In this document: in pieces, positions 8,814-17,189 of the stretch
Position numbering within the stretch: the first letter of the stretch is position 1
Layout: the number at the start of each line of letters is the position of its first letter
NCBI GenBank assembly: GCA_964357925.1
Contig: CAYHMW010000003.1
Span: forward strand, 1-64,000
Length of the DNA stretch: 64,000 nucleotides
Reading direction: 5' to 3'
Origin: CAYHMW01 sp964357925
GTDB taxonomy: Bacteria > Patescibacteriota > Microgenomatia > UBA8517
Program-made: the position numbers and the translations under genes
Notes under the pieces: generated by a model
What the model was told of the DNA's origin: nothing
The model's database searches: none
The model's input: only the letters and a program-made list of their open reading frames with translations

Positions 8814-9558
8814 TTAAAGCACCTTTCCAGCGAAATATTCGCCACTCAACGATCTTGATGATAAGGAGGAGGAGAATCGCCAAGACACTAGCGATCATGG
8901 TCACAGCATATACTCGATCCGCCCTGTACTGCGACATGCCACGAAGGATCATGAATCCTAGCCCTTCAGATGCAAACAACCATTCAGAGACAATTGCCCC
9001 AATAACAGAAGTTGTAAAGGCAATCTCATGGGCGGCGATATAGTAGGGCATAGCAGCAGGCCATCTGACATAGGCAAAAGTCTGCCACTTGCTAGCATAC
9101 AAGGACTCCATTCGCTCCAATAGAACAATGTCCACCTCCCGAAGCCCCTTTTGCACATTAGCAAAAACAGGGAAAAAGGAGATGAGCACGACGACAATTA
9201 TTCTTGGCCAAATGCTCTGCCCAAGAATAATCACAACAATACTCGCGATGACCACAAACGGGACATTCTTGATAACGACCATCCATGGCGTCACAAAGTC
9301 CTCGAGTGCTGGCAAGTACAAAAACATGATAGCCAGAGTCACTGCAATGATATTCGCCAGCGTGTACCCAAGTGCCGCTCCCTTAAGAGTTATCAGAGTG
9401 TGGTGAAAAAACACATCCTGCTCATCCCACAAAACTTGTAATACAAGCTTTGGTGGAGGAACTAGAAATGGCTTAAAGCCAGTGAGATCTATGAACAAGA
9501 TCCAGAGAATCGGCACGGAGACAATCATTAAGAGATAGGCAAAGTAGGTTCTGACCAT
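8800..9558 (-). CDS. ABC transporter permease, NitT/TauT (SsuC-like) type
   Basis: A 252-residue permease with about six membrane helices and the cytoplasmic coupling segment near ESLYASKWQTFAYVRWPAAMPY, typical of the SsuC/TauC/ThiX family. The start has AAAGGAG 9 bp upstream. It overlaps the ATPase gene by 31 bp and the phosphorylase-like gene by 14 bp. Together with the ATPase and the NMT1-type binding protein it makes a complete importer. Family members carry sulfonates, taurine, pyrimidine precursors and, in some bacteria, purines or guanidine-like compounds. The adjacent phosphorylases favour a nucleoside-like or base-like cargo (inference). Confidence 0.88.
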   Translation of the reverse strand: MVRTYFAYLLMIVSVPILWILFIDLTGFKPFLVPPPKLVLQVLWDEQDVFFHHTLITLKGAALGYTLANIIAVTLAIMFLYLPALEDFVTPWMVVIKNVPFVVIASIVVIILGQSIWPRIIVVVLISFFPVFANVQKGLREVDIVLLERMESLYASKWQTFAYVRWPAAMPYYIAAHEIAFTTSVIGAIVSEWLFASEGLGFMILRGMSQYRADRVYAVTMIASVLAILLLLIIKIVEWRIFRWKGALNGTR

Positions 9559-10322
9559 GGGGAGGTACTCCTTTCAATTCCTTCTATCGCATACAATGTC
9601 TCCCTTACAAGCCCAACCAAATCCAGAAACCTAGAGTCAGTCTTAAGAGACCGAGTTCTTGGTTTGTCAAAATCGACAGATATGAGCTCATAAAGTCGTC
9701 CAGGCATAGGAGACATAACAACAATTCGATCAGCCAGAAATACCGCTTCCTCAACAGAATGTGTCACAAAGACAACTGTCTTCTGTCTTTGAGCAAGTAT
9801 CTGGCTAAGCCATTCACCCATATGCTCACGGGTAAGCTCATCCAGCGCGCCGAAAGGCTCATCCAGAAGAAGAACCTTTGGGTCATGAATCATAGAAGCG
9901 GCAATGCTCGCCCGCTGCTGCATACCACCTGAGAGCTGATATGGATAATAGTTGAGAAATTGAGCTAAACCAAACTCAGTTAAAAGCTCGGTAGCAGTAG
10001 AAATCCCAGTACGTTTTGTTATGCTGAGGGTAAGCTCAACATTTTGCAGTGCAGTTCGAGAGGGGATAAGTGCTGGTCTTTGAAACGCAATTCCGATCTC
10101 GCGTTTTCGTCTAGAATTAGACGGGGAGCTGCCGTCAATAAAGGCAGCTCCCGCTGATGCTGTTTCCAGACCTGCAATTATGCGAAGAAGTGTTGTTTTG
10201 CCACAACCAGATGCTCCGATGAGACAAACAAACTCCCCGCTTGTAATCTCCAGATTAATGTCCTGGAGCGCATTTACCTCACCGAACCGCTTACTCACAT
10301 TTTGTAGCGAGATAGCGGCCAT
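9528..10322 (-). CDS. ABC transporter ATP-binding protein, SsuB/TauB-like
   Basis: A 264-residue nucleotide-binding subunit: Walker A GASGCGKTTLL, signature LSGGMQQRASIA, Walker B VLLLDEPFGALD, and an H-loop in FVTHSVEEAVFLADR. The AFQRPAL Q-loop and the EAVFLADR motif are typical of the NitT/TauT import family. The start lies 5 bp after the binding-protein stop. It powers import through the neighbouring permease. Confidence 0.93.
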   Translation of the reverse strand: MAAISLQNVSKRFGEVNALQDINLEITSGEFVCLIGASGCGKTTLLRIIAGLETASAGAAFIDGSSPSNSRRKREIGIAFQRPALIPSRTALQNVELTLSITKRTGISTATELLTEFGLAQFLNYYPYQLSGGMQQRASIAASMIHDPKVLLLDEPFGALDELTREHMGEWLSQILAQRQKTVVFVTHSVEEAVFLADRIVVMSPMPGRLYELISVDFDKPRTRSLKTDSRFLDLVGLVRETLYAIEGIERSTSPWSEPTLPIS

Positions 10323-10327
10323 TATGA

Positions 10328-11416
10328 TTACTCACAGTCCATTTCGATCTGCTCGTACTGTAAAAGCACCGCCATGTAGCTGTTCCAAACTTCAGGATCC
10401 ATATACATAAGCGGCATGCCATCAGTCCCTGTAATCATATTCTGCTCTTCCTGGATGTTGAATCGCCAGAGAGCTTGCTCAACTGTGAGCTCTGCTTCAA
10501 CGCCATATTCGCTAGCAATTTCAGCAGATTCCTCGGGGTTATCAACCAAGTATTGTAGGCCCCGATATGTCGCCCTCATAAATCGGCGAACTATCTCGCG
10601 CCCTTCCTCGGTACCGAGCATCTCATCACTTACAGCAATCACGTCTGTATACTCATTTGGGCCCCATTCGCCGTAGCGAATGTAGTTCCACGGGAGTCCA
10701 GCCGCTTCCAAAGCGCGTGGCTGATTGGCTATCCAGCCAGTATAGAAATCCGCCTGTGGTGGATCCGTCATAAGGACATCAGGACCAAAGCCCGCAGTGT
10801 CTTCGATAGTTACACTGCTAAAATCTAGTCCCAGTTGATCCATTAGGATCTGTGTATATACACCCCCTCCTTGCTGCGTCGAAATCGTACTTCCCACCAG
10901 ATCGGCAGGAGTAAGCCCTCGCCCAAGTAGGTCGGGGTTCGTGGTCAGATATGTATACTGACCAATTTTGAGAAGTGTCCCAACCGCGACAGTATTAATC
11001 GGTGTTGGGCTGATGCGAGCGATAGGAATCGAACTACCAGCTGCCTGAACAGTTATATCCACCGCTCCGGCACCAAGTGACTGCATATGATCTCGTCCAG
11101 GTCCTCCGGGAACGAGTTCAACAACGAGTCCTTCCTCAGCATAGAAACCAAGCTCGACAGCGTTGTAAAAAGGTGCCTCTTCGTCATTTAGAATCCAAGG
11201 CATGCCAACCCTGATATGAACAGTTTCCTTAAGAGGTTCAATGCTAGCAAGCTCTTCCTCAGTTGGAATGAACTCGTTAGTAGAGTAAACCTCAGCTGGT
11301 AACTGTTCGAGGACACACGCAAGTGCTTCCTCATAACCTTGACCACTCTGAGCCGATATTGTGCCGCCTGCGATGAGCATAAGAGCGACAGTAAGCATGA
11401 GAACTTTGCGAATCAT
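10328..11416 (-). CDS. ABC transporter substrate-binding protein, NMT1/THI5-like
   Basis: A 362-residue exported binding protein: signal peptide MIRKVLMLTVALMLIAGGTISAQS, probably cut after ISA, with no lipobox. The mature part carries the NMT1/THI5 pattern, IRVGMPWILNDEEAPFYNAVELGFYAEEGLVVELVPG then GAGAVDI. First gene of the five-gene operon; AAGGAGG lies 6 bp before its ATG. A structured leader RNA precedes it. Base composition looks richer in GC than in the flanking operons (by eye), which may mean recent acquisition. Ligand unknown; a purine, a pyrimidine or a related ring compound is the best guess. Confidence 0.88.
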   Translation of the reverse strand: MIRKVLMLTVALMLIAGGTISAQSGQGYEEALACVLEQLPAEVYSTNEFIPTEEELASIEPLKETVHIRVGMPWILNDEEAPFYNAVELGFYAEEGLVVELVPGGPGRDHMQSLGAGAVDITVQAAGSSIPIARISPTPINTVAVGTLLKIGQYTYLTTNPDLLGRGLTPADLVGSTISTQQGGGVYTQILMDQLGLDFSSVTIEDTAGFGPDVLMTDPPQADFYTGWIANQPRALEAAGLPWNYIRYGEWGPNEYTDVIAVSDEMLGTEEGREIVRRFMRATYRGLQYLVDNPEESAEIASEYGVEAELTVEQALWRFNIQEEQNMITGTDGMPLMYMDPEVWNSYMAVLLQYEQIEMDCE

Positions 11417-11444
11417 AAGTTTCCTCCTTGAGAATTCGCCAGTT

Positions 11445-11514
11445 GTATCTACTCCGATAATTGGTAGATGGCAACGATCAAACCTCCGAAAGAAGCCTAA
11501 TCGCCACCATCTAC
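11445..11514 (-). ncRNA. Structured leader RNA, candidate riboswitch
   Basis: On the minus strand a 15-bp stem (GTAGATGGTGGCGAT with ATCGTTGCCATCTAC) contains three G-U pairs, which argues for an RNA rather than a protein-binding DNA palindrome. It encloses a smaller GGCTTC/GGAGGTT hairpin. A third segment, GTAGATAC at 11452-11445, can pair with ATCTAC of the 3' arm, so two mutually exclusive folds are possible. The SD of the binding-protein gene lies about 20 bases downstream. No terminator follows, so any control would be translational. Because the gene encodes an NMT1-type protein, the NMT1-motif (xanthine) riboswitch class should be tested; I cannot confirm its consensus from memory. Confidence 0.5.
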
Positions 11515-11529
11515 ATGTTAACGAGCACT

Positions 11530-11554
11530 AAAAAACCCCCACATTTAAGGGTTT
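11530..11554 (-). terminator. Intrinsic terminator after the 93-aa gene
   Basis: Minus-strand hairpin AAACCC/GGGTTT with a 10-base loop, followed by six Ts. It ends the gene at 11580-11861 and separates it from the ABC operon leader. Confidence 0.75.
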
Positions 11555-11579
11555 AAAAAAGATTTGATAATTAAAAAAA

Positions 11580-11861
11580 TCACAAACTAGAACTTTTATT
11601 ATTTGCACCGTTAAAATATACAACCACATGTCCCACAGTAGCCTCTTCCCGCGCAGCGTCTTCATCTCGCATGGAGTAACTGGTCTCAAATGAAGGTGTT
11701 GAAGTAACGCGCTTTTCCCCATCAATCCCAATCAACTGGTTATGTTCAATTTCTGCAATAATTGCAGCTATTGATGTTGGTGTTCTTTCACTCATTTTTT
11801 TTAAAAACAAAAAACCACCATCAGGTGGCCATCGCTTTAGGAACCTGATCTTAATATTCAT
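11580..11861 (-). CDS. Hypothetical protein, 93 aa
   Basis: The ATG at 11861 has GAGGAG 4 bp upstream, and an intrinsic terminator follows 25 bp after the stop, so a real short transcript is likely. The N-terminus (MNIKIRFLKRWPPDGGFLFL) is basic and partly hydrophobic; the rest is soluble and acidic. I recognise no family. It lies alone between the pyrimidine and ABC operons. Confidence 0.5.
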   Translation of the reverse strand: MNIKIRFLKRWPPDGGFLFLKKMSERTPTSIAAIIAEIEHNQLIGIDGEKRVTSTPSFETSYSMRDEDAAREEATVGHVVVYFNGANNKSSSL

Positions 11862-11942
11862 ATATCTCCTCTTAAGATCAAAAGAGGAATTTATCTGTTA
11901 CGATCAATCTATCTACATGGTTTCATCATGTCAACAAGCAAA

Positions 11943-12497
11943 TTAACCCTCTTCTTTAAATATCGGGATCTCCGCCAAAAACTCCAGGTTTTGTAGCTGA
12001 TCAAACTGCTCACCTTGTTTAATGACAGCAAAATAAGAAACAACAATTGCGCCAACTTTACTCAAAAGGTGTGTCATCATACGCATCGTCACACCGCTTG
12101 AAATGATATCATCCAAAATAACAACTCGTTTGCCTTGAAGTCTCTCGGCATCAACCCCGTCAATAACAAGCGGCGTTGCATGCTTTGGAAAATGGCTGAG
12201 TGGATTAATTTTAATAGGGGATATCATGTAAGGCTTAATACTTTTCCTGCAAACCACAAAACGCTTATGCCCGAGTCGGAGCGCAACACCATGCGTTAAA
12301 GGGACCACTTTAACTTCAGGACTGACCAAATAATCAAAATCAATTTTTTTAAGCTCCTTAGCAATTATGTCGGCGAGTGCATTAACAAGCTCCACATCCC
12401 CAAGAATTGAAAAACTCGCAAGTCTCGTCTTTTTTCCAACATAAATCAACGGAAGTTTTCTAGTCAATCCACAAATTTCAAGGGTGTGATACTCCAC
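11943..12497 (-). CDS. Adenine/xanthine-type phosphoribosyltransferase
   Basis: A 184-residue type I phosphoribosyltransferase with the PRPP-binding loop VVILDDIISSGVT and an N-terminal APT-like segment ASFSILGDVELVNALADII. It would join a purine base to PRPP. It is the last gene of the pyrimidine operon, starting with a GTG two bases after the pyrFE stop, so translation is probably coupled. The exact base (adenine, xanthine or guanine) cannot be decided. Its place beside a possible base-import operon fits purine salvage. Confidence 0.8.
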   Translation of the reverse strand: MEYHTLEICGLTRKLPLIYVGKKTRLASFSILGDVELVNALADIIAKELKKIDFDYLVSPEVKVVPLTHGVALRLGHKRFVVCRKSIKPYMISPIKINPLSHFPKHATPLVIDGVDAERLQGKRVVILDDIISSGVTMRMMTHLLSKVGAIVVSYFAVIKQGEQFDQLQNLEFLAEIPIFKEEG

Positions 12498-12499
12498 CT

Positions 12500-13837
12500 C
12501 TACAGTATATCCGACATCTCAATTAATGAATGAACATTCAAATCCATAAAATCTTCACCGCCTTGTTCGCGTCTATCAACAACCACTCCGATATGCTCTA
12601 CCTGTGCACCATTTTTCCTAAGCTCCTCAATCGCTTGCATCTTGCTTCCGCCACTGCTTATTACATCGTCAACTAATAGAACTTTTTTGCCAGCAACATC
12701 CACTCCTCCCTCTATCAAACTCTTGGTCCCATATCCTTTACTCTCTTTTCTAATATAAACCATCGGCTTATCAGAGCTAATCGCCATTATGCTGGCAAGC
12801 GGTAAGCCCCCTGTAGGAATAGTAGCTATCACATCGTAATGAGCTCCACTCAAATTTTTGTTCATTGCCTCAGCTACCTTGTTTAGTAAATCCGGCCTGC
12901 TACTGAGTCTTCTTACGTCAACATAAATATTCGATTTCACACCGGACGCCAATGTAAAATCACCGAGTTCTATACAGCCAGCATCAGCGAGCATATTAAC
13001 AATTCTCCTCCTTGGACCCTTTTTAATTTCATTAGCCCAATACACGGCCAAAGCTCCTGGATCTTGAGCACTTGTTATCTCCCTAGAAACATTAACCAAC
13101 ATGCTCCCAGGATCGGATGTTCGCGCAGGATAAACAAATTGTTCAGTTGACGCACCCTGCGCCCCAAGCCCTGGCATTAAGAAAGGTAAGTTTGGAGCCG
13201 CCTCCCGCATTTGTCCAATCACATGAGGATCCACAGTCGCCCCCACCACAAGTCCGACATTTCTGTTTTGAGCCCAAACTTCCTCAATTCGCGAAGCAAT
13301 ATACGTCGACATCTCCCTCCCATCTACGTTGAGCCCTTGGAATTCCTGAGCGCCTGGATTCGATGTTCTCCCCAAAAAATAAACAAGTTTTTCAGACCTC
13401 CTAATTACTGGCTCGTTGGCATCTTGACCCAAAAACGGATTGGCGGTAACAGCATCTGCACCAAGATGATCGTACGCAAATTGGGCATAGTAGGCGAGAG
13501 ACACCCCTATGTCATTAAATTTTCCATCGATGATTAGTAACGCATTTGGATTAACTGCCCTCGCTACTTCTACAGATTTCTCAAGCACGGCAATTCCCTC
13601 GCTCCCCATCGCCAAATATCCTGCCATCTGAAATTTAAAGGCAGTGGCTCTGCCAGAAGTTGCTTCAATCACACGTTGATTGTGTGCTAAATAATATTTT
13701 GGATCCTGAATATTATCAGGATGAATATCAATGCCCACACACAATTGTGAATCAATAGCCAACGAGCGCTCTCGTAATTTCGCTAACGCCTCAGGAACAT
13801 AAGGCTGTTCAATCTCATATCGTCTACGCTCAGTCAT
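12500..13837 (-). CDS. pyrFE: Fused OMP decarboxylase-orotate phosphoribosyltransferase
   Basis: A 445-residue fusion that carries out the last two steps of UMP synthesis. The N-terminal half (about 1-270) is a type 2 OMP decarboxylase: LLIIDGKFNDIG holds the catalytic Lys/Asp set, followed by GADAVTANPFLG. The C-terminal half (about 275-445) is OPRT, with IATIPTGGLPLASIMA and the PRPP loop VLLVDDVISSGGSK. The domain order is OMPDC-OPRT, opposite to animal and plant UMP synthase. It overlaps pyrD (ATGA). The product would channel orotate to UMP. Confidence 0.95.
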   Translation of the reverse strand: MTERRRYEIEQPYVPEALAKLRERSLAIDSQLCVGIDIHPDNIQDPKYYLAHNQRVIEATSGRATAFKFQMAGYLAMGSEGIAVLEKSVEVARAVNPNALLIIDGKFNDIGVSLAYYAQFAYDHLGADAVTANPFLGQDANEPVIRRSEKLVYFLGRTSNPGAQEFQGLNVDGREMSTYIASRIEEVWAQNRNVGLVVGATVDPHVIGQMREAAPNLPFLMPGLGAQGASTEQFVYPARTSDPGSMLVNVSREITSAQDPGALAVYWANEIKKGPRRRIVNMLADAGCIELGDFTLASGVKSNIYVDVRRLSSRPDLLNKVAEAMNKNLSGAHYDVIATIPTGGLPLASIMAISSDKPMVYIRKESKGYGTKSLIEGGVDVAGKKVLLVDDVISSGGSKMQAIEELRKNGAQVEHIGVVVDRREQGGEDFMDLNVHSLIEMSDIL

Positions 13838-14928
13838 GTCGGCTGTCCTATTAATTCACTTATGTTGTTTACACCCTTGTTTTCCATCCACTGCGCCAGT
13901 TCTCGGTTCAATCTTGAAGGGAAATTGGCTCCCCCTCCTCCCATTACAAACCCTGTATATACTTGTAAACTTCTTGCTCCGGCGCTAAATTTTCTCAAAG
14001 CACTCGGGAGATCACGCACCCCGCCAACTCCAACAACACCCACCCCAGATTCTTTTGTAATATGCTCAATTATACGGTTTGAAATTTGCTCTATTGCAGC
14101 TCCACTGACACCTCCAGCTAAACGAGTCCAATCATTACCAAATTCTGCTTTGATATCCTCATTAGCAGAAGTGTTTGTAGCTACGATACTTAATCCACGA
14201 TCAAATGCCAATTGAATTACACTGTCAATCTGTCCAACACTCAATTCAGGAGAAATTTTTAGAAATAGCGGAACACTGCTCACGTTCTGTACTGCTTCTA
14301 CAATGTCAGTTAAATATTCAGGGTTCTGCAAATCCCTTAAACCTTTAGTGTTTGGAGAACTTACATTTATCTCAAAATAATCAGCCGACATTGCCAGCTC
14401 CTGAGCAACTAGTGCATAAGCTTGAGGAGCATCCTTTGCTGCAACTCCTTTATTCAGCCCGATACTTACACCTATTGGAAAATCGCGATCCTGGTAATTT
14501 TTTAAATTTCTTGCCATAGCTGCTACCCCTTCACTTGGAAATCCCATCTGATTCAATAAGGAATCATTGCTAGGCCGGAAAATTCTAGGTTTCGGATTCC
14601 CGGGTTGTGGCTCTACAGTCACACTTCCAACAACGACTGATGAAAATCCTAAACGATATAACGAATTTACTGCCCTGCCTTGCTTATCAAAACCGGCCGC
14701 AAGTGCAATAGGATTTTCAAACATTAAACCTCCTACCTCTACCTTTAATCTATTATCTTCAAATCTATGTCCTTGCTCGCAAAACAGTCCTTCCATTAGT
14801 CGAAGTAAGTAGGGGTGTGATTCAATTAAATGAAGTGCAGAAACACTAGCATCATGCACCCGTTCTGCATCTAAATTTCTTAGAGCTGGGTAAACCGCAT
14901 TGTTATATATTTCAGCTCTACTTGGCAT
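13834..14928 (-). CDS. pyrD: Dihydroorotate dehydrogenase, class 2 (quinone)
   Basis: Oxidises dihydroorotate to orotate with FMN, passing electrons to membrane quinone. At 364 residues it has the class 2 N-terminal helical extension (first ~45 residues, membrane-binding) and the barrel motifs GGLMFENPIALAAGFDKQG and FEINVSSPNTKGLR, where Ser replaces the class 1 Cys as catalytic base. Class 2 enzymes need a quinone pool, which says something about the host's respiratory ability. Overlaps pyrFE by 4 bp. Confidence 0.95.
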   Translation of the reverse strand: MPSRAEIYNNAVYPALRNLDAERVHDASVSALHLIESHPYLLRLMEGLFCEQGHRFEDNRLKVEVGGLMFENPIALAAGFDKQGRAVNSLYRLGFSSVVVGSVTVEPQPGNPKPRIFRPSNDSLLNQMGFPSEGVAAMARNLKNYQDRDFPIGVSIGLNKGVAAKDAPQAYALVAQELAMSADYFEINVSSPNTKGLRDLQNPEYLTDIVEAVQNVSSVPLFLKISPELSVGQIDSVIQLAFDRGLSIVATNTSANEDIKAEFGNDWTRLAGGVSGAAIEQISNRIIEHITKESGVGVVGVGGVRDLPSALRKFSAGARSLQVYTGFVMGGGGANFPSRLNRELAQWMENKGVNNISELIGQPT

Positions 14929-14929
14929 A

Positions 14930-15982
14930 CTAAGCTCTCCCTAATACTTTTGCAATAAGTGCCATTCTTACATATTTTCCGTTATACATTTGTTGTGGAT
15001 ATACTGATCTTGGATCTCTGTCTAGGGCTTCGTGATCTCTCATGTCATTTTGAGTTCTCGGCAAAGGGTGCATCAGAATAGCATCGTTTTTCGCACGAGC
15101 AAGTAACTCAGGAGTCATGACAAAACTGCCTTTCAATTTTTCATAATCCTGCGGATTTTCAAATCGTTCACCTTGGACGCGTGTCCAGTAAATTACATCT
15201 GCCAAACCAACTACACTATTGATGTCGTCAGTTTCATACGTATCGACACCACTTCTTCTCAAGCGCTCAACAATCTCACTTGGCATCCGCAGAGATTCTG
15301 GTGAGACCATAATCACTTTTGCTCCTGCAGGTCTAATCTGTGCAATAGCAATCGCGTCGGAATGAACAGTCCTACCATGATGAAGATCTCCTACAAATGC
15401 AATATTTTGTTTCTCAAGTGAACCCTTAAATTCAAGCATTGTGTAAATATCCAAGAGTCCTTGTGTAGGATGCTCACCAATTCCATCGCCACCGCTTATA
15501 ACTACTGTTCTTTTGTCTAATTTCTGATTAAGCCAATTCATTTGTCGAGCTGCTTCAAAAGAAGATCCTACTTCTGGGTGGCGAATAACGATTAAATCGG
15601 TATAACACCCAGCTGCCATCATGGTATCCATCAAACTTTCATTTTTTCCGCCCCACGATGAAAAATTAACTCCATTGCTTGGGGTAGTTACAATGCCGCC
15701 CATTGCTCGCATCGCCGTTTGAAACGACCAATCAGTTCGAGAACTTGGTTCAAAAAAAAGCGGTAACATCTCCTTATTCTTACAAACATCCATTAAGGAT
15801 GAATCGTCGTTTCTATGCCTTGCCTTATAGTAGTACGCAGTCTCAAATAACTCGCGAAAATCTTCTAAGCCAAACTGTTCCATGCTAACTATGTGTTTAC
15901 CCTCGAAGCGGCCTCCTATTTGTTCAGGCGAATAACGGACCTCCGGCTTACACACATGCTCTCTTTCCAGCATCAAGCTCAC
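14930..15982 (-). CDS. pyrB: Aspartate carbamoyltransferase
   Basis: Condenses carbamoyl phosphate with aspartate, the first committed step of pyrimidine synthesis. The carbamoyl phosphate site FFEPSSRTDWSFQ, the HPTQGLLDIYTM motif and the C-terminal PLPRTQNDMRDHE loop are all present in 350 residues. No pyrI regulatory subunit or carAB is in the window. Its start overlaps pyrC (ATGA), and pyrD begins just after its stop. Confidence 0.93.
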   Translation of the reverse strand: MSLMLEREHVCKPEVRYSPEQIGGRFEGKHIVSMEQFGLEDFRELFETAYYYKARHRNDDSSLMDVCKNKEMLPLFFEPSSRTDWSFQTAMRAMGGIVTTPSNGVNFSSWGGKNESLMDTMMAAGCYTDLIVIRHPEVGSSFEAARQMNWLNQKLDKRTVVISGGDGIGEHPTQGLLDIYTMLEFKGSLEKQNIAFVGDLHHGRTVHSDAIAIAQIRPAGAKVIMVSPESLRMPSEIVERLRRSGVDTYETDDINSVVGLADVIYWTRVQGERFENPQDYEKLKGSFVMTPELLARAKNDAILMHPLPRTQNDMRDHEALDRDPRSVYPQQMYNGKYVRMALIAKVLGRA

Positions 15983-17037
15983 AACACCAACACCTCCTTA
16001 TTCTTAGGCTCAGTAAATTCACCATCTCTCAATACCCTTTGTCCTGCGACATAAACCTCCCGCACTTTGGCTGTAAGTGCTGTGCCCTCGTAAGGCGACC
16101 ACCCAACCTTGGTTTGATACTGTTCGTCGCCCACATGCCACCGTTGTCCCAGCTCCACAACAGCATAGGTCTCAGACATTCGCGGAATGCCAAATATTTG
16201 CCTCGGTCGAACTTCAGTCATATCAATAAGCTTTTCCAAACTCATTCTCCCTTCCTCCACAGCGGTCAACATTAGAACCAGCTCCTCCTGTAACGATGGG
16301 ATTCCTGGTGGTGGTGAAGACGACATTTTTTCATCCAATGTGTGCGGAGCGTGGTCAGATGCCAGTACATCTATTACAGCCAGGTTGTCCCAAAGCGCCG
16401 CCACATCTCGAGAAGTTTTGAGTACAGGTTTCATATAACCCAGTGGCCCAAGTGCCTGAGCATCATGTTCCGTCATTAAAAGATGATGTGGTGTGACTTC
16501 GCATGTGACAGGCAAGCCCTCCTCCTTCGCTTCGACAATCGCAAGTATCTCCTCTTTTGTACTCACATGACAAATGTGGAGTGGTTTCAAAAAAGATCGT
16601 GATAAATTTAATGCAGCCTCAAGGTGTACTCCCTCGGCATGCACACAAATCGGCCCAGGACCGCACCATCTTTCAAAATGCTTCCGTATAGCTTGATGGT
16701 CATCAAGCAATAAGTCTCCATGTGTGTTATTTAAATAAAGCTTTAAAGCAAGTGCTTCGCCAGAAGCTTTATAAACATCGCCAGGGTTTTCATTCGTCCC
16801 CACAATATATGCACGGTAGTAAGTATTCGTCAGTTTCTCAGCATCCTGAAGCTTGCCTTGAAGGCTTCTCAGCCTATCAATTGGTGGCTTATTATTGGGC
16901 ATATCGCCCACAAATGTGATCCCACCATAAACTGCTGCCCTTGTCTCACTCTCAATCGTACCCTTATGCGATTCGTCAAAATCCCGCAGGTGAGTATGCA
17001 CATCGCTCCACTGAATTTTTATAAATCTTTCACTCAT
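15979..17037 (-). CDS. pyrC: Dihydroorotase
   Basis: Cyclises carbamoyl aspartate to dihydroorotate. The metal-binding HxH is in DVHTHLRDFDES, the carboxylated Lys is likely the K of ALALKLYLN, further ligands are HAEG and HICHVS, and the catalytic Asp is in SDHAPHT. First gene of the pyrCBD(FE) operon. The ATG lies directly after the T-run of an intrinsic terminator and overlaps the stop of an 18-codon leader reading frame, an arrangement that points to transcription attenuation. Confidence 0.94.
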   Translation of the reverse strand: MSERFIKIQWSDVHTHLRDFDESHKGTIESETRAAVYGGITFVGDMPNNKPPIDRLRSLQGKLQDAEKLTNTYYRAYIVGTNENPGDVYKASGEALALKLYLNNTHGDLLLDDHQAIRKHFERWCGPGPICVHAEGVHLEAALNLSRSFLKPLHICHVSTKEEILAIVEAKEEGLPVTCEVTPHHLLMTEHDAQALGPLGYMKPVLKTSRDVAALWDNLAVIDVLASDHAPHTLDEKMSSSPPPGIPSLQEELVLMLTAVEEGRMSLEKLIDMTEVRPRQIFGIPRMSETYAVVELGQRWHVGDEQYQTKVGWSPYEGTALTAKVREVYVAGQRVLRDGEFTEPKNKEVLVL

Positions 17038-17090
17038 AAAAAAACGCCCTTAGGCGTCAATGACCATGATTTTTGCTTTCCCAGTTGCAT
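17034..17090 (-). CDS. Leader peptide of the pyrimidine operon
   Basis: An 18-codon frame, MQLGKQKSWSLTPKGVFL, whose ATG at 17090 has AGGGG about 9 bp upstream. Its TGA overlaps the pyrC ATG (ATGA). The frame runs through the terminator hairpin, so a translating ribosome would stop the hairpin from forming. This is the geometry of UTP-sensitive pyrBI-type attenuation, in which a ribosome close behind RNA polymerase allows read-through. Too short for homology; support comes from SD, position and overlap. Confidence 0.55.
   Translation of the reverse strand: MQLGKQKSWSLTPKGVFL
17038..17059 (-). terminator. Attenuator before pyrC
   Basis: Minus-strand hairpin GACGCC-TAAG-GGCGTT followed by seven Ts ending immediately before the pyrC ATG. 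A terminator upstream of the first gene of an operon, covered by a leader reading frame, implies conditional termination. The stem is short (6 bp with one G-T), so it may be easily disrupted. Confidence 0.65.
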
Positions 17091-17189
17091 AATTGTTTGC
17101 CCCTGGAAATAGACTCTATCAACCAAGAGTTAGAAGAGCAAGTACTGAATTTGGTGCCGTTTATTAAATTTAAGTATAATTAGTAAACA

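Noticed and set aside
11417..11520. ykkC (guanidine) or TPP riboswitch before the ABC operon
   Set aside because: The conserved sequence blocks of these classes, as I know them, are not visible. The leader is kept as an unassigned structured RNA.
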